DNA of 64,000 bases from Callorhinus ursinus (Eukaryota > Chordata > Mammalia > Carnivora > Otariidae), in contig NW_020312827.1 of assembly GCF_003265705.1 (NCBI RefSeq), positions 17,633,407 to 17,697,406 on the forward strand. The letters are read 5' to 3'. The position numbers were made by a program, and so were the translations under genes. The stretch's first letter is position 1. The number at the start of each line of letters is the position of its first letter. The notes below the pieces were generated by a model. It saw only the letters and a program-made list of their open reading frames with translations. It ran no database searches and was not told the origin of the DNA. Positions 47,081 through 59,119 of the stretch are shown in pieces.

Positions 47081-48079
47081 TTATACACTTTGAAAGTTTT
47101 ATTTCCTTCCTTGAGATTTGTGGGATATGTGATGAAAATACTTTTGGATTAACTAAGTACAAGATAAACATTGTCTTTATGCATCTTTAAACAATGACAA
47201 TGAATTGGATATAAACTAAAGCCTTTGTGAAAAAGACAATATTACATTTGAATTCAGGACATCCATTATAACAGATAGTAACTTTTTGTTGTCTTTTCAT
47301 TTCCAAAATTTAATTTAAACTTTGAGGCTATTCAAAAGACAAAACACATCTGCTAACACATCTGCCTCACATGCAATTTACATGTAAACATTGCTCCTGT
47401 TCCCATTTTGTTTTGGGTGATTTATATTCCCACAATTCATCACAACTGCTCAAGCCATAATAGTTATTTTCCTTTGCCTTTCAACTTAGAATTGTTTTCA
47501 ACTAAGACAAGTGGAGAGAGATAAAGTGTATAACAATTATTAAGCTAAAATATTGTACATATCACAAGATAAAATGCCAATTAGAGCCAAATTCATAATA
47601 CTAACTCATTTTCATCCTCTTTCAAACTATGCCCTGGTGGTCATTAACTATTTCAGGATGATGAAATGGCAATTGAAAAATTCCAATTTTTACTGTTCAC
47701 TAAATGAGCTCTAAATTCTGTCAAGGTACTCGTATCTGAACTTTTTCAGAAACATCTAATATTCTCAAGGGACCCTTACTCCTTAAGAAAATCTGGTATA
47801 GCAGAGAATATTAAATTTGAGTGAAAGCTATAGATACTTGAAAAAAGTTGTCTGTTCATATTACTGAAAGTTTTCTTTCTTACTAGTATATCTACCAGCA
47901 TTTAAGCTTAATTTCTTTAACAGAATTCCATGGGGACAAAGTAAATGTTCAATCCATTTACAAATCTGATAAAAGTCTTCTGAAGTGTAGAGATTTAAAA
48001 AATTCATTTAAAATCATCTTTATTATTTACCTCACTGTATTGTTATTGGAGACCCTAATCAGTATGCCTTAGCCGCTGT
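47081..48079. other. Unassigned AT-rich DNA
   Basis: No gene or familiar repeat was seen over this kilobase. Confidence 0.45.
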
Positions 48080-48540
48080 AGTAAATTATTAACTGCTTTC
48101 TCTAACTTGGGCCCCTTCTCCTACTAATCCTTTTGTGTGTCTTTGCATGACTCTCTACTTGCCATGACTCTTCTCAGAACTCATAGGCCTGAAGTTCTTT
48201 CCTTAAGTTGGCCTAAAAATGTGCCTATAGTATAGGCTTCTCTCTGGCCTTCAAGGTTCTCCACTTTGTAGCTACAACCTCTTCATCTGTCTTCATTCAC
48301 ATTGACTATTTCCACCCTTGCTTGGAACATGCCATCTTCTTCTCTGCTCCTTATATACTATATCAATTCTGCATCTATAACCTTTCTCATTGTTTGCTTT
48401 TTCCCAGTCTAGTGTATCCTGACTTCTGCCCCCTTCTGATCTAAATCATAGCCATCAGTGAAAGGCTGGTTCATTGCCCACTTTCTTAATGAATCCCTCC
48501 CTGACGGATCTACCTCTGGCACATAATAATATACTTTTTT
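48080..48540 (+). repeat. L2 LINE fragment, sense
   Basis: Landmarks include 'ctctctggccttcaaggttc', 'ccacccttgcttggaacatg', 'ccatcttcttctctgctcct' and 'cttaatgaatccctccctga'. This is the 3' coding and UTR order of L2. Confidence 0.6.
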
Positions 48541-48639
48541 AAAAAAAAAATTTTCCCCAGCAGTCAACATATTACTAAATGTATTGTATAATGGGAAAAA
48601 AAGTCTTTTATTATTTCTTCTTGCTACTCAGTATAATGT

Positions 48640-48860
48640 AGTTGTGGTTCAATGCATGGTCTTCCAGTTATACCTAGTGTGGAATGTTATTTTAACAAAT
48701 CATTCATTAGCCTAGATTGATGCCAAAGTTGCTTAATTTTTATGTGCCTCAGTTCTACATTTGTGTGTCTTTACCTAACTGGTAGGCTCATTGTGAATAA
48801 CTACTTAATATATGAACATGAGTAATTACTTATCCTATGAAATGTACTTGTCAGAGCAGT
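48640..48860 (+). repeat. MIR element, sense, inserted between L2 parts
   Basis: The phrases 'ttgtggttcaatgcatggtc', 'cagttctacatttgtgtgtc', 'ctggtaggctcattgtgaat' and 'gagcagtaagcattcaatcc' follow MIR order. The flanking L2 pieces are in the same orientation. Confidence 0.5.
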
Positions 48861-48899
48861 AAGCATTCAATCCAGATGAGATCCATATTGTCATCATTA

Positions 48900-49045
48900 T
48901 CATTGTCATCATCTCTTTGATAGAATATAAGCTCATACAACATGGAGGTCAACTTTTATACTTGCCCTGCAACCCTATGCACATAATTAGCTCTGAACAC
49001 GTTGCAGTGCCAATAAATATTCAATGATCAATTCATTTTAATCAA
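48900..49045 (+). repeat. L2 3' terminus, sense
   Basis: The text 'tgatagaatataagctcata', 'catggaggtcaacttttata' and 'tgccaataaatattcaatga' gives the final part of L2. It probably continues the fragment at 48.1-48.5 kb. Confidence 0.65.
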
Positions 49046-50440
49046 ATTTGGCTCCAGCTTCTACTCCCCAGGGTGTGCTGAAATTGTTCCTCTCTTACTG
49101 TCTCATTTCAGAGGATATTATTATGTACTGTTAATTCCCCAATCTTTATTTTTCCCCACACTGAGCTTCCTTATCAGAAAAATATGGTAAGCTGGACATT
49201 TGACATGTGTTCTCATTAGATCAGGTCTTCTGCAGACAGACATGAATAGTGAGTTTTATTTTAAACATTATACAATGAAACTTGCTTATAACAAGCCTCA
49301 GAGCACTGTAAAACTTCATCTGGGCATATTTTCATTTTGCTTTTTGCATATGTCTTTTTCTTTCAGTGCCTCTAGAATTCCCTTTACATTGTTTATGTCC
49401 TCCTCATGGAAAGTCATACGGTCACCTCTATTAATTTACCACACTATCTCATCTGTCCCTCCCCACTTCTAAATAATCCCAATATTTTTTTAAAGGCAGT
49501 TTATTTGTAAAAAAGAAAAGAAGTGCCCTACCAAAAATGGCAGTTCTTGTGAGTGAGGGTGGGGATTAGAGAGATGTTTGGTGGTAGAGAGCCTTGTCAA
49601 GAAATCCAGACTGAAAAACAGGCACGCACATACAAATATACACATTTATCCTTTAGAAGGATAGGTCTGCTTATGAATCTCACAGGTCTTAGGTCTTAGA
49701 ATATGTTCATAGAAATATGGAGATTCATAGCTATATTGTCTTCTGTGTTGAGGAGATCCATGTGGAACAGTATACACAATCATTGTAAACATAGATATTG
49801 AGACCTAGGTATGTATGAAAGGCAATGTTATTGTGTGCCATGGTGGATACAAAAGTGATTATAATCCAAATACTCCTGGAAAAATTTTATATAATCAAGA
49901 CTATTATTTGAATCATGGCTACAGTTTTGATCTCTACACTTAGGGGAGGTTATAAATCATATTATATTAGTATGATGAAATGAGAAGACATTTATTTGTA
50001 AAAGGATTGTTTGAAGTATATGAAAATATTAAGCCAAGAGAGAAGAATGAACAACATATATGATAGTTACTTTCAAGTATTCTATCAATTGTATCTGGAA
50101 GAAATCTCTCCTCTGGACTAGTCTAGAGAACATAAATAGGACCAAGAAGAAAGGGACATAAATTTCAATTATGAAAAAGAGTCTAATGATTAGAGTTATC
50201 TATCCTATAAAAGCAGTTGCTTGGCAAGGGAAAGACCTCCTGGGACTGAATAGCAATGACAAAATAGTTCTAAATATTGAGTATTAGGAATGCTGTAGAG
50301 GGAAATCTTGAATGTGATGAAAGATTAAATTATAGTTTCTCTGTGGATACCCTTTAAATTTAGGAGTTAATATTTCATGAAAGTTTGGACAAATTGGAAA
50401 CAAGTTGATTTTCTTTTCCTATTAGGTCCTTTTGACTTTT
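49046..50440. other. Unassigned DNA
   Basis: About 1.4 kb with no recognised gene or repeat. A 90-codon open frame at 49200-49472 has no motif. Confidence 0.45.
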
Positions 50441-50456
50441 AAAATTAACTATTATT

Positions 50457-50660
50457 GGGCACCTGGGTGGCTCAGTTGATCGAGCGACTGCCTTCGGCTC
50501 AGGTCATGATCCCGGAGTACTGGGATTGAGTCCCGCATCGGGCTCCCTGCTCAGCAGGGAGTCTGCTTCTCCCTCTGACCCTACCCCCTCTTGTGCTCTC
50601 TCTCTCAAATGAATAAAATTTAAAAAAAAAATAAATAAATAAGTAAAAATAAAATAAAAT
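50457..50660 (+). mobile_element. CAN SINE, sense, with long composite A-rich tail
   Basis: The head 'gggcacctgggtggctcagt', then 'tgggattgagtcccgcatcg' and 'ctcaaatgaataaaatttaa' are followed by a 60-bp tail of aaat and aaaat units. The perfect 16-bp duplication aaaattaactattatt is at 50441-50456 and 50661-50676. The unusually long tail has grown as a microsatellite. Confidence 0.95.
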
Positions 50661-50931
50661 AAAATTAACTATTATTTATATTTTGAATAGTTAATATTTT
50701 AATTTTTCAAATATGAAATATAAAACATTTATTCTTCTAAAAATGTAATAAAAATTGAGTATTATTGGTAAAGTTTATCTTAATGCATAATTTTCCTTGG
50801 GTTGGCTTGAATGGTGGTTTTCAAATTTTCACAATTGCACAACAATAAGCAATAACAGAAACAACCACAAAACCAAAAACAAAACAAAGATTGGACTCCC
50901 AAGTATGAATTGTGTTTATTTTTTTTACATG

Positions 50932-50936
50932 TACAC

Positions 50937-50967
<31 letters not shown>

Positions 50968-50968
50968 G
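50932..50968. repeat. (CA)n microsatellite, once interrupted
   Basis: CA units with a single aa interruption near 50954-50957. Confidence 0.92.
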
Positions 50969-51822
50969 TGGAACAAATATTTTATATATATTTTAAAACA
51001 TTCTCAAATAGAAATTTCATAAGGATAAATTAAATAATATTTAAAAATAATTTAAGTAAGTTTACATTTACTAATAGTATAAAATTATTTTATTTTTTAA
51101 GGGCACCAAATATTTTGGTTGTCACTTAAATTACATTTAATAATGCTCATTGTGATGACTTCATACCATTATTAATGACATAGAAAAATACAGAAAGGTA
51201 ATGTATTTTTTCTACAATAAAGAATATAGATCTTTTTCAAATATCCATCTTAATTTTGAAATTTTTTGGCCACCTTCTTTTCAGATGTATACATAAATTG
51301 CACATTGTAATTATATTGAAGAGTTTTTTCTAGACGGAGAACTGATGGTTCTGCTGTTTTATTATTCTTTCCTTTTATATGCATGTGAATGTTTCTGTAT
51401 GTCTATTGGGAATATGCATAATAGTTGTCCAGCTATGCAGTTAATTGTCTAAGAATTCCAACTGATGTATGTAAATATCTTTCATGGGCTCTTTTTCCTT
51501 TTTACAATTAACCCATTTCATGGAGCCAATGTTTAAAACATCTAGAGTATGTTACAGACAGAAAAAAATGAGTAGTATTGTTTTAGTGGTCAGGCTACAG
51601 TTTTTTGTAGAATTATGTTTAAGATACTTGTCTTTTTTCAGTTAGCTTAAAGTTAGATATTATAATTTTTTACTGAAGAAGAATAAAAGAATGAGGAAGC
51701 TTCTTGTTAACTTATCCCTGTTATGGAACCACACCTGTTCCTTCTAACCCTTTGATACCACAGATGACACTTTTAACAGTTTGACAATTGATCAAAGGCT
51801 GTGGGAGATGCCAGTGATTTGA
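50969..51822. other. Unassigned AT-rich DNA
   Basis: No recognised gene or repeat. Confidence 0.45.
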
Positions 51823-51853
51823 GTGTCAGTGTGTGTGTGTGTGTACGTGTGTA
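51823..51853. repeat. (GT)n microsatellite, short
   Basis: About nine GT units followed by 'acgtgtgtatg'. It is short and imperfect. Confidence 0.85.
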
Positions 51854-52498
51854 TGAGAAAGAGTGAGTGGGAGGACTGTGTACAAAGATCAACTATCTTC
51901 CCTCATCTTCTTTGTAAGTCTTGGGATGTGTGCTTCATTTTTTTACACTGCACACAATTTTATATTACATTGAATACAAATGTTAGATTTGAGTATCTTC
52001 TTTCTTGTAAATATGTATATGTATTGACTTGAAAGACAATATATATAATTTCATTTGACAAGCTTTTCTCCCATTTAACCTTCTATTTCTAGTGGAATTC
52101 AAATTCTGTCTTTATGTAAGCTACTTTATGTGATAATTGTATAACAGTGAACATAATACGTGCTTTAACCTATATTTTCAAAACAACAGGTAAAACATGA
52201 TAATCGTAAGTACTACTAGTCAGTTTTCTAGTTTTTTTCCAACTAAGGATTTTATAGAAATTAATTACCAATATTTTCCTTGATTGATGTTTAGTTCTAT
52301 AAAATGGATAGAATACCACCATGTTTTAGACTCAGAAAAATCTTCTAGAGCTTACCTTCCCCCACTGTATCTCTTCAAAATGTGGAACAAATGTAGAAAC
52401 TGATAATATCATGCATTTTTCTAAGCCTTCAAATCTCCCAATTGCTTTAGGCTCAAGAATATATATTTTTTCAAGTGTGTCTTTGGTTAATAGCAAAA
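51854..52498. other. Unassigned DNA
   Basis: Nothing was recognised in this stretch. Confidence 0.45.
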
Positions 52499-52505
52499 TA
52501 ATTTA

Positions 52506-52536
<31 letters not shown>

Positions 52537-52728
52537 TTTTTTAAAGATTTTATTTATTTATTTGAGAGAGAGAGAATGAGAGATAGAGAGCAAGAGAGGG
52601 AAGTGGGTCAGAGGGAGAAGCAGGCTCCCTGCTGAGCAGGGAGCCCGATGCGGGACTCGATCCCGGGACTCCAGGATCATGACCTGAGCCGAAGGCAGTC
52701 GCTTAACCAACTGAGCCACCCAGGCACC
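52499..52728 (-). mobile_element. CAN SINE, antisense, with expanded ATTT tail
   Basis: An ATTT array at 52499-52530 and a T-run form the SINE tail in reverse. Then come 'aaagattttatttatttatt', a GA tract, 'ctccctgctgagcagggagc' and 'ctgagccacccaggcaccc'. The body is close to the youngest copies. The duplication is obscured by the tail expansion. Possible remnants are 'aaaataattta' and 'ataaagaatttta'. Confidence 0.93.
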
Positions 52729-52834
52729 CTATAAAGAATTTTATATGGTAGAACAATAATAGCCATCATAGAAACCGAATTGATTAAACACTCACAGTAA
52801 TTCCCCAGATGGGAAAGAATAGCTCTGCTCCCCT

Positions 52835-52840
52835 ACACAC

Positions 52841-52888
<48 letters not shown>
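52835..52888. repeat. (CA)n microsatellite, longest in window
   Basis: About 54 bases of CA with one early 'aacacac' break, then about twenty-two clean units. Confidence 0.95.
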
Positions 52889-52891
<3 letters not shown>

Positions 52892-54129
52892 GAGGTAGAA
52901 CATTTATTGCTTTAGAAAAAAGTGAAGATGAATATCCTAATTAGGTTATTTTCATAGTGGGGAGCGAAGTTATATCTCAAGTAACACAGTGGAGGAAAGT
53001 TATTGAATGTTTATGTGGAGGAAACTGTTATTAGAAACAGGAATCTGATAGAGCTGACCATGATGGAGGCTTGACTGTACTTTGGGGAAGGGAGTGAACC
53101 AGTGTAATTCTAAGATCAGCATCAAAAGAAATTATGGATATTTACTTTAGGGTTCATCGACAATTGATTCATTCCTTCTGAATGTTTACTTGTGATTCCT
53201 ACCCGTGCTTCTTGGGCATATTCTTTTCTTTCAGTCGTTTGTTGTTGTGTTGTACAACTTCTCATCAGGGCCATCTTAATTAGAATTAGAGAAAAAATGT
53301 AATCTCTTAGTAAATGAATTGGATAATTTACCCCCAATGGGTAGGGCAAACTTTTAAAAGAAATGTCCTATTGATCTAGGTCCACACCAAGTCTAAATAT
53401 TTGACCAGTGGAGATCTGCCTGGATCTCAGTTCCCTGAGCCCCATAGCATGACTCCACAACCTCATGTTCTCATTTCTCCATTGTTTATGATTCCTTATA
53501 ACTTGGGCTTACCCTACAATCTCATGGCTGTGAACCCACCTATGCCTGCTATCTTTTTAGTTTCTTTCCTCTACTACTTTTTTCATTATCTTTGTATTTT
53601 TAGGCCAAGTTCCTGAGAGAGAATTCAGTATTTTTTTTTTCTCTTTTCTGAGCAAGAATATGAATTTGGTGCTTCAGTGGTCAACTGTGGTCAAGCTAGG
53701 AGTGGGGTAACTTGTTTTTTTTTTTTTTTTGAGGAAGATATTTGGATTTATGATTAAATGCCCCATAACAAAAATACTATCCCTTGTGAAATGCATGAAG
53801 CCTCTTTGGGACTGCTTTAGAGAAAAAAAGAAATAAAAATCCTTGTTACTTGCTTGAGGAACTTCCTTAAACCTGATCTAGAAGACTTTCTTAATAACCC
53901 AGATACCATACCATTTAGAAAGCAAGTCAAATACATACATTTTAATGAGTAAAAATTCTGAGTCTGAGGTTAACTTCAGACCCTCCTTAAAGGACAACTG
54001 TTTCCTCACAGCAGTATGAAACTAAATGTGTTCTCCAATTGAGGGGAGCAAGTCTCCAATTCCCTGTAGATGTGAAGTGGGAGTCCTAGAATTTAATTCA
54101 ATTATGACAGTAACTACACAGATTTAGTG
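52889..54129. other. Unassigned DNA
   Basis: No gene was recognised. T-runs lie near 53629-53640 and 53716-53731. Local GC is slightly higher around 53400-53560, without a domain or splice evidence. Confidence 0.45.
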
Positions 54130-54854
54130 GGGACACCACAAGTTAAGGCTCGGTCCCACAAGGCTGTCCCCAGTGCAGACACCAATCACAAATACTAGGC
54201 CCTTAGGTTATGCATATTTCTGTCCAGCTTGACTACAAATTAGGGATTCCCACAACCCCCTCCTGAGGTTTGACAATTTGCAGTAATGGCTAACAGAATC
54301 CAGGGAACTACTTTACTAATTATTACTGGTTTATTATGAAGGGTATTATAAAGGATAAAAATGAACAATGAGCTACATAGGGTGAGGTGTGGAAGTGTCC
54401 TCAGTGCAAGAGCTTCTGTCTGCATGGACCTTGGAGTGTGTCAGGCCCTTACCATGTGGAGATGTTCATACTGAAAGGTCTCTGAACTCCTTCATTTAGG
54501 GTTTTGAGGGAAGTTCCATTACATAGGCATGGCTGATCATATCATTCATCACCAGTGATTAACTAAATCCCCATTCCTGCTCCCCTCCCCAGAGGTTGTG
54601 GGGGTTGGGCTGAAAGTCCCAACCCTCTAATCATTTAGTTCATTCCTATGGTAACCAGCCCCCAACCTGAAACTATCTAGGGGATCATCAAGAGTCACTT
54701 CATTAGCATAAATTTAGGTAGAGTTGAAAGGGCCGCATCATGAATAACAAAAAAATACTCCTCTCGCTCTATCACTCAAGAAATTATAAGGGATTTTGGT
54801 GCTCTGAGCCAGGTTATGAGAACAAATACCAAATATATTTCTTATTATATATCA
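54130..54854 (+). repeat. Old LTR-like mammalian repeat, family uncertain
   Basis: Landmarks in order: 'ttattactggtttattatga', 'gtgcaagagcttctgtctgc', 'attacataggcatggctgat', 'ggctgaaagtcccaaccctc', 'ggtaaccagcccccaacctg', 'gtcacttcattagcataaat' and 'atatatttcttattatatat'. I know this block order as a widespread old repeat that ends in CA, as LTRs do. I will not name a family. Confidence 0.5.
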
Positions 54855-54889
54855 TTTTCACCCTTTAAAAAATGTTGATTATTTATTTA

Positions 54890-55092
54890 TTAAAATGTTT
54901 ATTATTTATTTATTTGAGAGAAAGAGAGAGTGAGGGTACATGTGTGCCGAGTGCATCAGCAGGGGAGAGGAACAGAGGCTGAGGGAGAAGCCAGCTGAGC
55001 AGGGAGTCCAATGTGGGCTGGATCCCAGGACCTGGAGATCAGGACCTGAGCCTAAGGCAGACGCCTAACGGACTGAGCTACCCAGGAGTCCT
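54890..55092 (-). mobile_element. Older CAN SINE, antisense
   Basis: The tail 'atttatttatttgagagaaa' leads into a diverged body with 'gatcccaggacctggagatc', 'aggacctgagcctaaggcag' and 'gactgagctacccaggagtc'. CpG positions are mostly decayed, and the duplication is not clear. Confidence 0.88.
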
Positions 55093-55140
55093 CAAACGTT
55101 TTTTTATAAGGAAATTTTGCTGTGAAATACAGTGATTTAC

Positions 55141-55177
55141 GAACCAGACTTTTTTTTTTTTTTTTTCTGAACCAGAC
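55141..55177 (-). mobile_element. Tail-only retro-insertion: T17 flanked by a 9-bp duplication
   Basis: The direct repeat gaaccagac at 55141-55149 and 55169-55177 brackets a 17-base T-run (55150-55166) plus 'ct'. This is the structure expected if only a poly(A) tail was reverse-transcribed by L1 machinery on the minus strand. No body sequence is present. Confidence 0.6.
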
Positions 55178-55539
55178 ATTTTTAATTCCATAGTAGTCCA
55201 TAGAAGATTGTCATTTTAGTGGGGTTATGCTCAGGAGAATCCCTAAAATGGCTGGGAACTGGCAGTAACTGTGAATAACTTCCCTAGTGAAACAAAGAAA
55301 ATGTATTCACTGAGTCATCAAGAAGAAATGGTAGTTTTAATGAATTCTGAATAGCTCAGCATCAGTTACAAGTAAGTTAGATGATACAAGCTTGTTTCGG
55401 ACTAAATAAAGCACTATTAAGGGGATTTTTGATAATACAATTACACCTTCCTTTTTCTGAAGTTTTTCTTTCTGATATTATCCTTTTTTTTACATATTAT
55501 TTTTTCCCCATGTTCCAGCTGAATAGTAAACAATAACAT
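55178..55539. other. Unassigned DNA
   Basis: Nothing was recognised in this stretch. Confidence 0.4.
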
Positions 55540-55705
55540 GCCACTATCATTTCACTCTTTCTAATCCTCAGAACTACCTTGAAATATTGGACTTATTCTC
55601 ATTTTATAGAAAAAGGAATTGCCAGTCTGATAATTAACTTCCCCACAATGTGGGATCAACCATATTTAGGCCTCAATCTAACTCCAAAGAGGTTCTTTCA
55701 CTATA
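55540..55705 (-). repeat. MIR fragment, antisense
   Basis: The phrases 'taatcctcagaactaccttg', 'cttattctcattttatagaa' and 'ttaacttccccacaatgtgg' follow reversed MIR order. Confidence 0.6.
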
Positions 55706-57660
55706 TCATGTTGTCCCCTCTTTACATGTATTTAGAATTAAAAAAAAAGGAAAAAAAAAAACTTTTTGGCCACTTGACACTAGTTGTATCAGAGAGAGAG
55801 CATCAGTAGTAGATTAATCATATGATTTCTCTCCCCATTTTTCAGTTTCCCTTGCAGCTAAGAAGAGAATGTATCTTTTTACTCTCATACATTTATCAGG
55901 TAGTTCCAGCCTAAAAGACTATGCTTAACATGCATTTGCTGAATAAAACATCTGATCGCATATCCTCTATACAGAAAGACCATGAAGAAAGTGATTTGGT
56001 GGAAAATGCCCCAAATGAATTCAGGAATTTCAATATGAATGAAAGATGTGAATAAGGAAAGAAGCGAAAAATATGCTCTTAAAGGCTTTTTAAGACTGAC
56101 TAGGCTTTTCCATTTGTGTACTATATAAGATTTTACTAGAATGTTCAAAATTAAACCACATTAAAGTAATCAAAGCACTCTTAGAAATCATTCCATAATA
56201 ATGATTGGGACTTGAAGATACAGCTGTTTTTGGTTAAGAACTGGCTCTTGAAAATTATTTGAAGTAAAATGAAAAGTAAGAAAAAAAATTCCTTTTTAAT
56301 TGTCCATATTTTAGAACATTAATATAGAGTGTGATCAAGTGGGAAATATGCCACTCTGATAAATTGCTGTAGTTTTTAAATTCAGTGTCTTTTTGAAACA
56401 TATGTATTGAAAGGCCTAACAATTTGGCAAAGCTGTTTATATCAATCAAATATTGCCAGACTTTGCTATCTACATGCCAGGAAATTTCTCCCTCATCTTG
56501 CTTTTCGTGACTCAGGCAACCAAATTAGATAATAGTGAGCTTCACCACTAGCCCCATTCCCACCTAGACCCCCTCATTCATTCAGAGGGTTTTGTTTACC
56601 AATTTCCTGTTCTCATATGAAAGAAGTTTAGACACATTACATCAAGAATGGGCTGGTTTTGAAGTCAAGCCCTGGGCTGAATTGGCCCCTGACCCTTCTT
56701 CCTGAAGAATCTACCTATAAACTGTTCTGAGATTTGCTAGGCTGAAGATGTTAGCTGGTTATAAAGGAAATACAATGCAGTGAACCAAAAATTTTAACTT
56801 CACTTAAATATGCTGCTAATATCAGATTAGTTAATGCATTTCATTATAGGTATAGCATGATTCAGAAAACATTTTAAAACAGTAGAAACTCAATGTAATT
56901 ATATTCGTGATGCTGGTGATTATTAATATTAAAAATAACATAAATTACAATTTGCAGGTACTGTCAGATTCTCAGGAACAAGGATTGAGGAAACAGAATA
57001 TTACACCTATTCTATCTTACCTTTTTGGATTAATTGCAAAAGGAGGTGTACTCTCCGCAAAGCATTTTATCCTTTATTTTTTATTTATTTATTTTTTTTT
57101 TTTAGTATTTGCATTGTCTTAATCCCTCTATCTCAGCTCTTGTGTCCTCACATTCTGCATTCTCTATGTGGAAGCCTATGATTAGTCATCGAGATCCGTC
57201 TCAAAACAGTTTTGTTCTAACCTATTTTCTGGATGGCCCTTCAAGTATTCCCGATCTCTTGGTGGAAATATTCTGTCCTTAATTTTCCCTTGCTCATGTT
57301 CACCCTAATCTCTGCCCTTTTACCCTTCTCCCATGTCTTCTGCAACGTGAGGCTCTTGACTTAGGAACTTTCATCCTCTAGTTATGATATGTCTCTTGTC
57401 TGGGAAGGTCAGATTATTTGACTAGCTGGTCAAATGTGTTGAGTGAAACTCCCAGCAATAGTTTCCTTCCTTTCTCTGGTATTGAGACTGTGGAAAGCTT
57501 GCTGAAAACAGAAATTCTGTTTTGTTTTTTTCTGATCTGTTCAAATCTGCAATTTGCTACATGATCTTCAAAAGTCCCAAGAAGAGAACCAATAAAATTT
57601 TTTTATGTATTTACTCTCAAAGACAGGAATTCTTGTTCAGATTAGCAAGAAAATATGTGC
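55706..57660. other. Unassigned DNA
   Basis: Nearly 2 kb with no repeat I can name. The 56450-56720 part is less AT-rich, and free of recognised transposons, so it is a reasonable place to look for a conserved non-coding element. Confidence 0.4.
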
Positions 57661-57665
57661 CCCAA

Positions 57666-57846
57666 GGGCACCTGAGAGGCTCAGTTGGTTAAGCATCTGC
57701 CTTCAGCTCAAGTCATGATCCCCGGGTCCTGGGATGGAGCCCAGAATTGGGTTCCCTGCTCAGCAGGGAGTCTGCTTCTCCCTCTCCCTTTTTGCCCCTG
57801 CTCATGCTCTCCCTCCCAAATAAATAAATAAAATCATTAAAAAAAA
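57666..57846 (+). mobile_element. CAN SINE, sense
   Basis: The head 'gggcacctgagaggctcagt', then 'gtcctgggatggagcccaga', 'ctccctctccctttttgccc' and 'aaataaataaataaaatcat' are intact in order. The short duplication atgtgccc is present at about 57655 and 57847. Confidence 0.92.
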
Positions 57847-58075
57847 ATGTGCCCTAATGTAAAGAAAATTGGCATGATCTCAGTTGAGTTCCCTGCTTAT
57901 AATTCCTTTCCTGATACTCTCTCACCATGCTCAAGCATGCTAAAAATAGGTAACAAGTGGGGATGCTTATTACTTTTTCAGAATTGCCAGTTTGATGGCA
58001 TTCAAATATTTTAGTGCTTCAGTTTATGCTATGGAATTTGCTTAATTCTTAAATAATGTAGGGTATATGACCTCT

Positions 58076-58165
58076 TCTTCCCCCTCCTCCTCCCCACTCC
58101 TCCTTTCCCTTCCTCCCCCTCCTCCTGCTGCTGCTCTTCTTCTAATTCTTCTTCTTCTTCCTCTT
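58076..58165. repeat. TTC/TCC-rich tract, left part
   Basis: A pyrimidine tract of ctt, cct and ctc triplets lies left of a SINE. It is separated from the SINE by a short non-repetitive stretch. Confidence 0.85.
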
Positions 58166-58207
58166 CTTTTTTTTTAAGAATGGTATTTTTTGCTACTCAT
58201 TTCTTTC

Positions 58208-58416
58208 TTTTTTTTAAGATTTTTATTTATTTATTGAGAGAGAGAGAGAGAGAGAGAGAGAATGGTAGAGAGAGAGCATGAGAGGGAAGAAGGTCAGAGG
58301 GAGAAGCAGACTCCCCGCTGAGCAGGGAGCCCGATGCGGGACTCCATCCCAGGAATCCAGGATCATGACCTGAGCCGAAGGCAGTAGCTCAACCGACTGA
58401 GTCACCCAGGCGCCCC
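58208..58416 (-). mobile_element. CAN SINE, antisense, against a TTC tract
   Basis: T-run, 'aagatttttatttatttatt', a GA array, 'gactccccgctgagcaggga' and 'ctgagtcacccaggcgcccc' are in order. The SINE head abuts the right-hand TTC tract, so the SINE apparently landed within or beside an already repetitive site. Confidence 0.93.
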
Positions 58417-58600
58417 CTCTTCCTCTTCTTCTTCCTCTTCTTCTTCTTCCTCCTCTTCTTCTTCCTCTTCTTCTTCCTCTTCTTCTTCTTCTTCCTCTTC
58501 TTCCTCTTCTTCTTCCTCTTCTTCTTCTTCCTCTTCTTCTTCCTCTTCCTCTTCTTCTTCTTCCTTTTCTTCTTCTTCCTTCCTTTCTTTCTTTCTTTTC
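58417..58600. repeat. (TTC)n/(TTCC)n tract, right part
   Basis: About 180 bases of mixed ttc and ctc triplets end in tttc units. The minus strand is pure GAA/GAG purine, so a triplex (H-DNA) is possible. Confidence 0.92.
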
Positions 58601-58909
58601 TCTCCCCCCTTCCCTGTCTTTATGGATTATATGCATAATTCTGTTGAGATGTTTGTGGAATAACACCCTACTTGCAAAAACATTTCTTATATTTTAAAAA
58701 AATCCTATAAGAAATGCATGTTTTTGTCTAACAAACCGTTAAATACCCTAAATGAAAAGTGGAACATTAAGTCACTTCTTGAAATAATTCTGAATATCTA
58801 GCCATACAAAACACAGAGACTTGGAGTGTTGACCAAATTTTTCATATCATTTCTGAAGGTTTTGTTATCAGGTAGAGTAGAATTTTCTGTATTAAAAAAA
58901 CACCCTCCA
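58601..58909. other. Unassigned DNA between tract and SINE
   Basis: Nothing was recognised in this stretch. Confidence 0.4.
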
Positions 58910-59104
58910 GGGGCGCCTGGGTGGCTCAGTCATTAAGCATCTGCCTTTGGCTCAGGTCATGATTGCAGGGTCCTGGGATCAAGCCCCACATCAGGCTCCC
59001 TGCTCCGTGGGAGTCAGCTTCTCCCTCTGCCTGCCGCTCCCCCTTGCTTGTGTTCCCTATCTTGCTGTCTCTCTCTCTGTCAAATAAATAAATAAAATCT
59101 TTGG
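58910..59104 (+). mobile_element. CAN SINE, sense, with target duplication
   Basis: The head 'ggggcgcctgggtggctcag', the shortened 'tcattaagcatctgcctttg', then 'tgggatcaagccccacatca' and 'cccttgcttgtgttccctat' place it in the same subfamily as the copy at 35940. The duplication aaaaaaacaccctcca is at 58894-58909, and a near-identical 'aaaaaaaaccctcca' follows at 59105-59119. Confidence 0.94.
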
Positions 59105-59119
59105 AAAAAAAACCCTCCA

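Noticed and set aside
53378..53616. Possible exon in a locally GC-richer open frame
   Set aside because: No plausible acceptor and donor pair and no protein-like pattern.
58223..58666. 147-codon arginine/glycine-rich minus-strand ORF
   Set aside because: It is the translation of a GAA/GGA simple tract plus a SINE. Composition alone explains the open frame.
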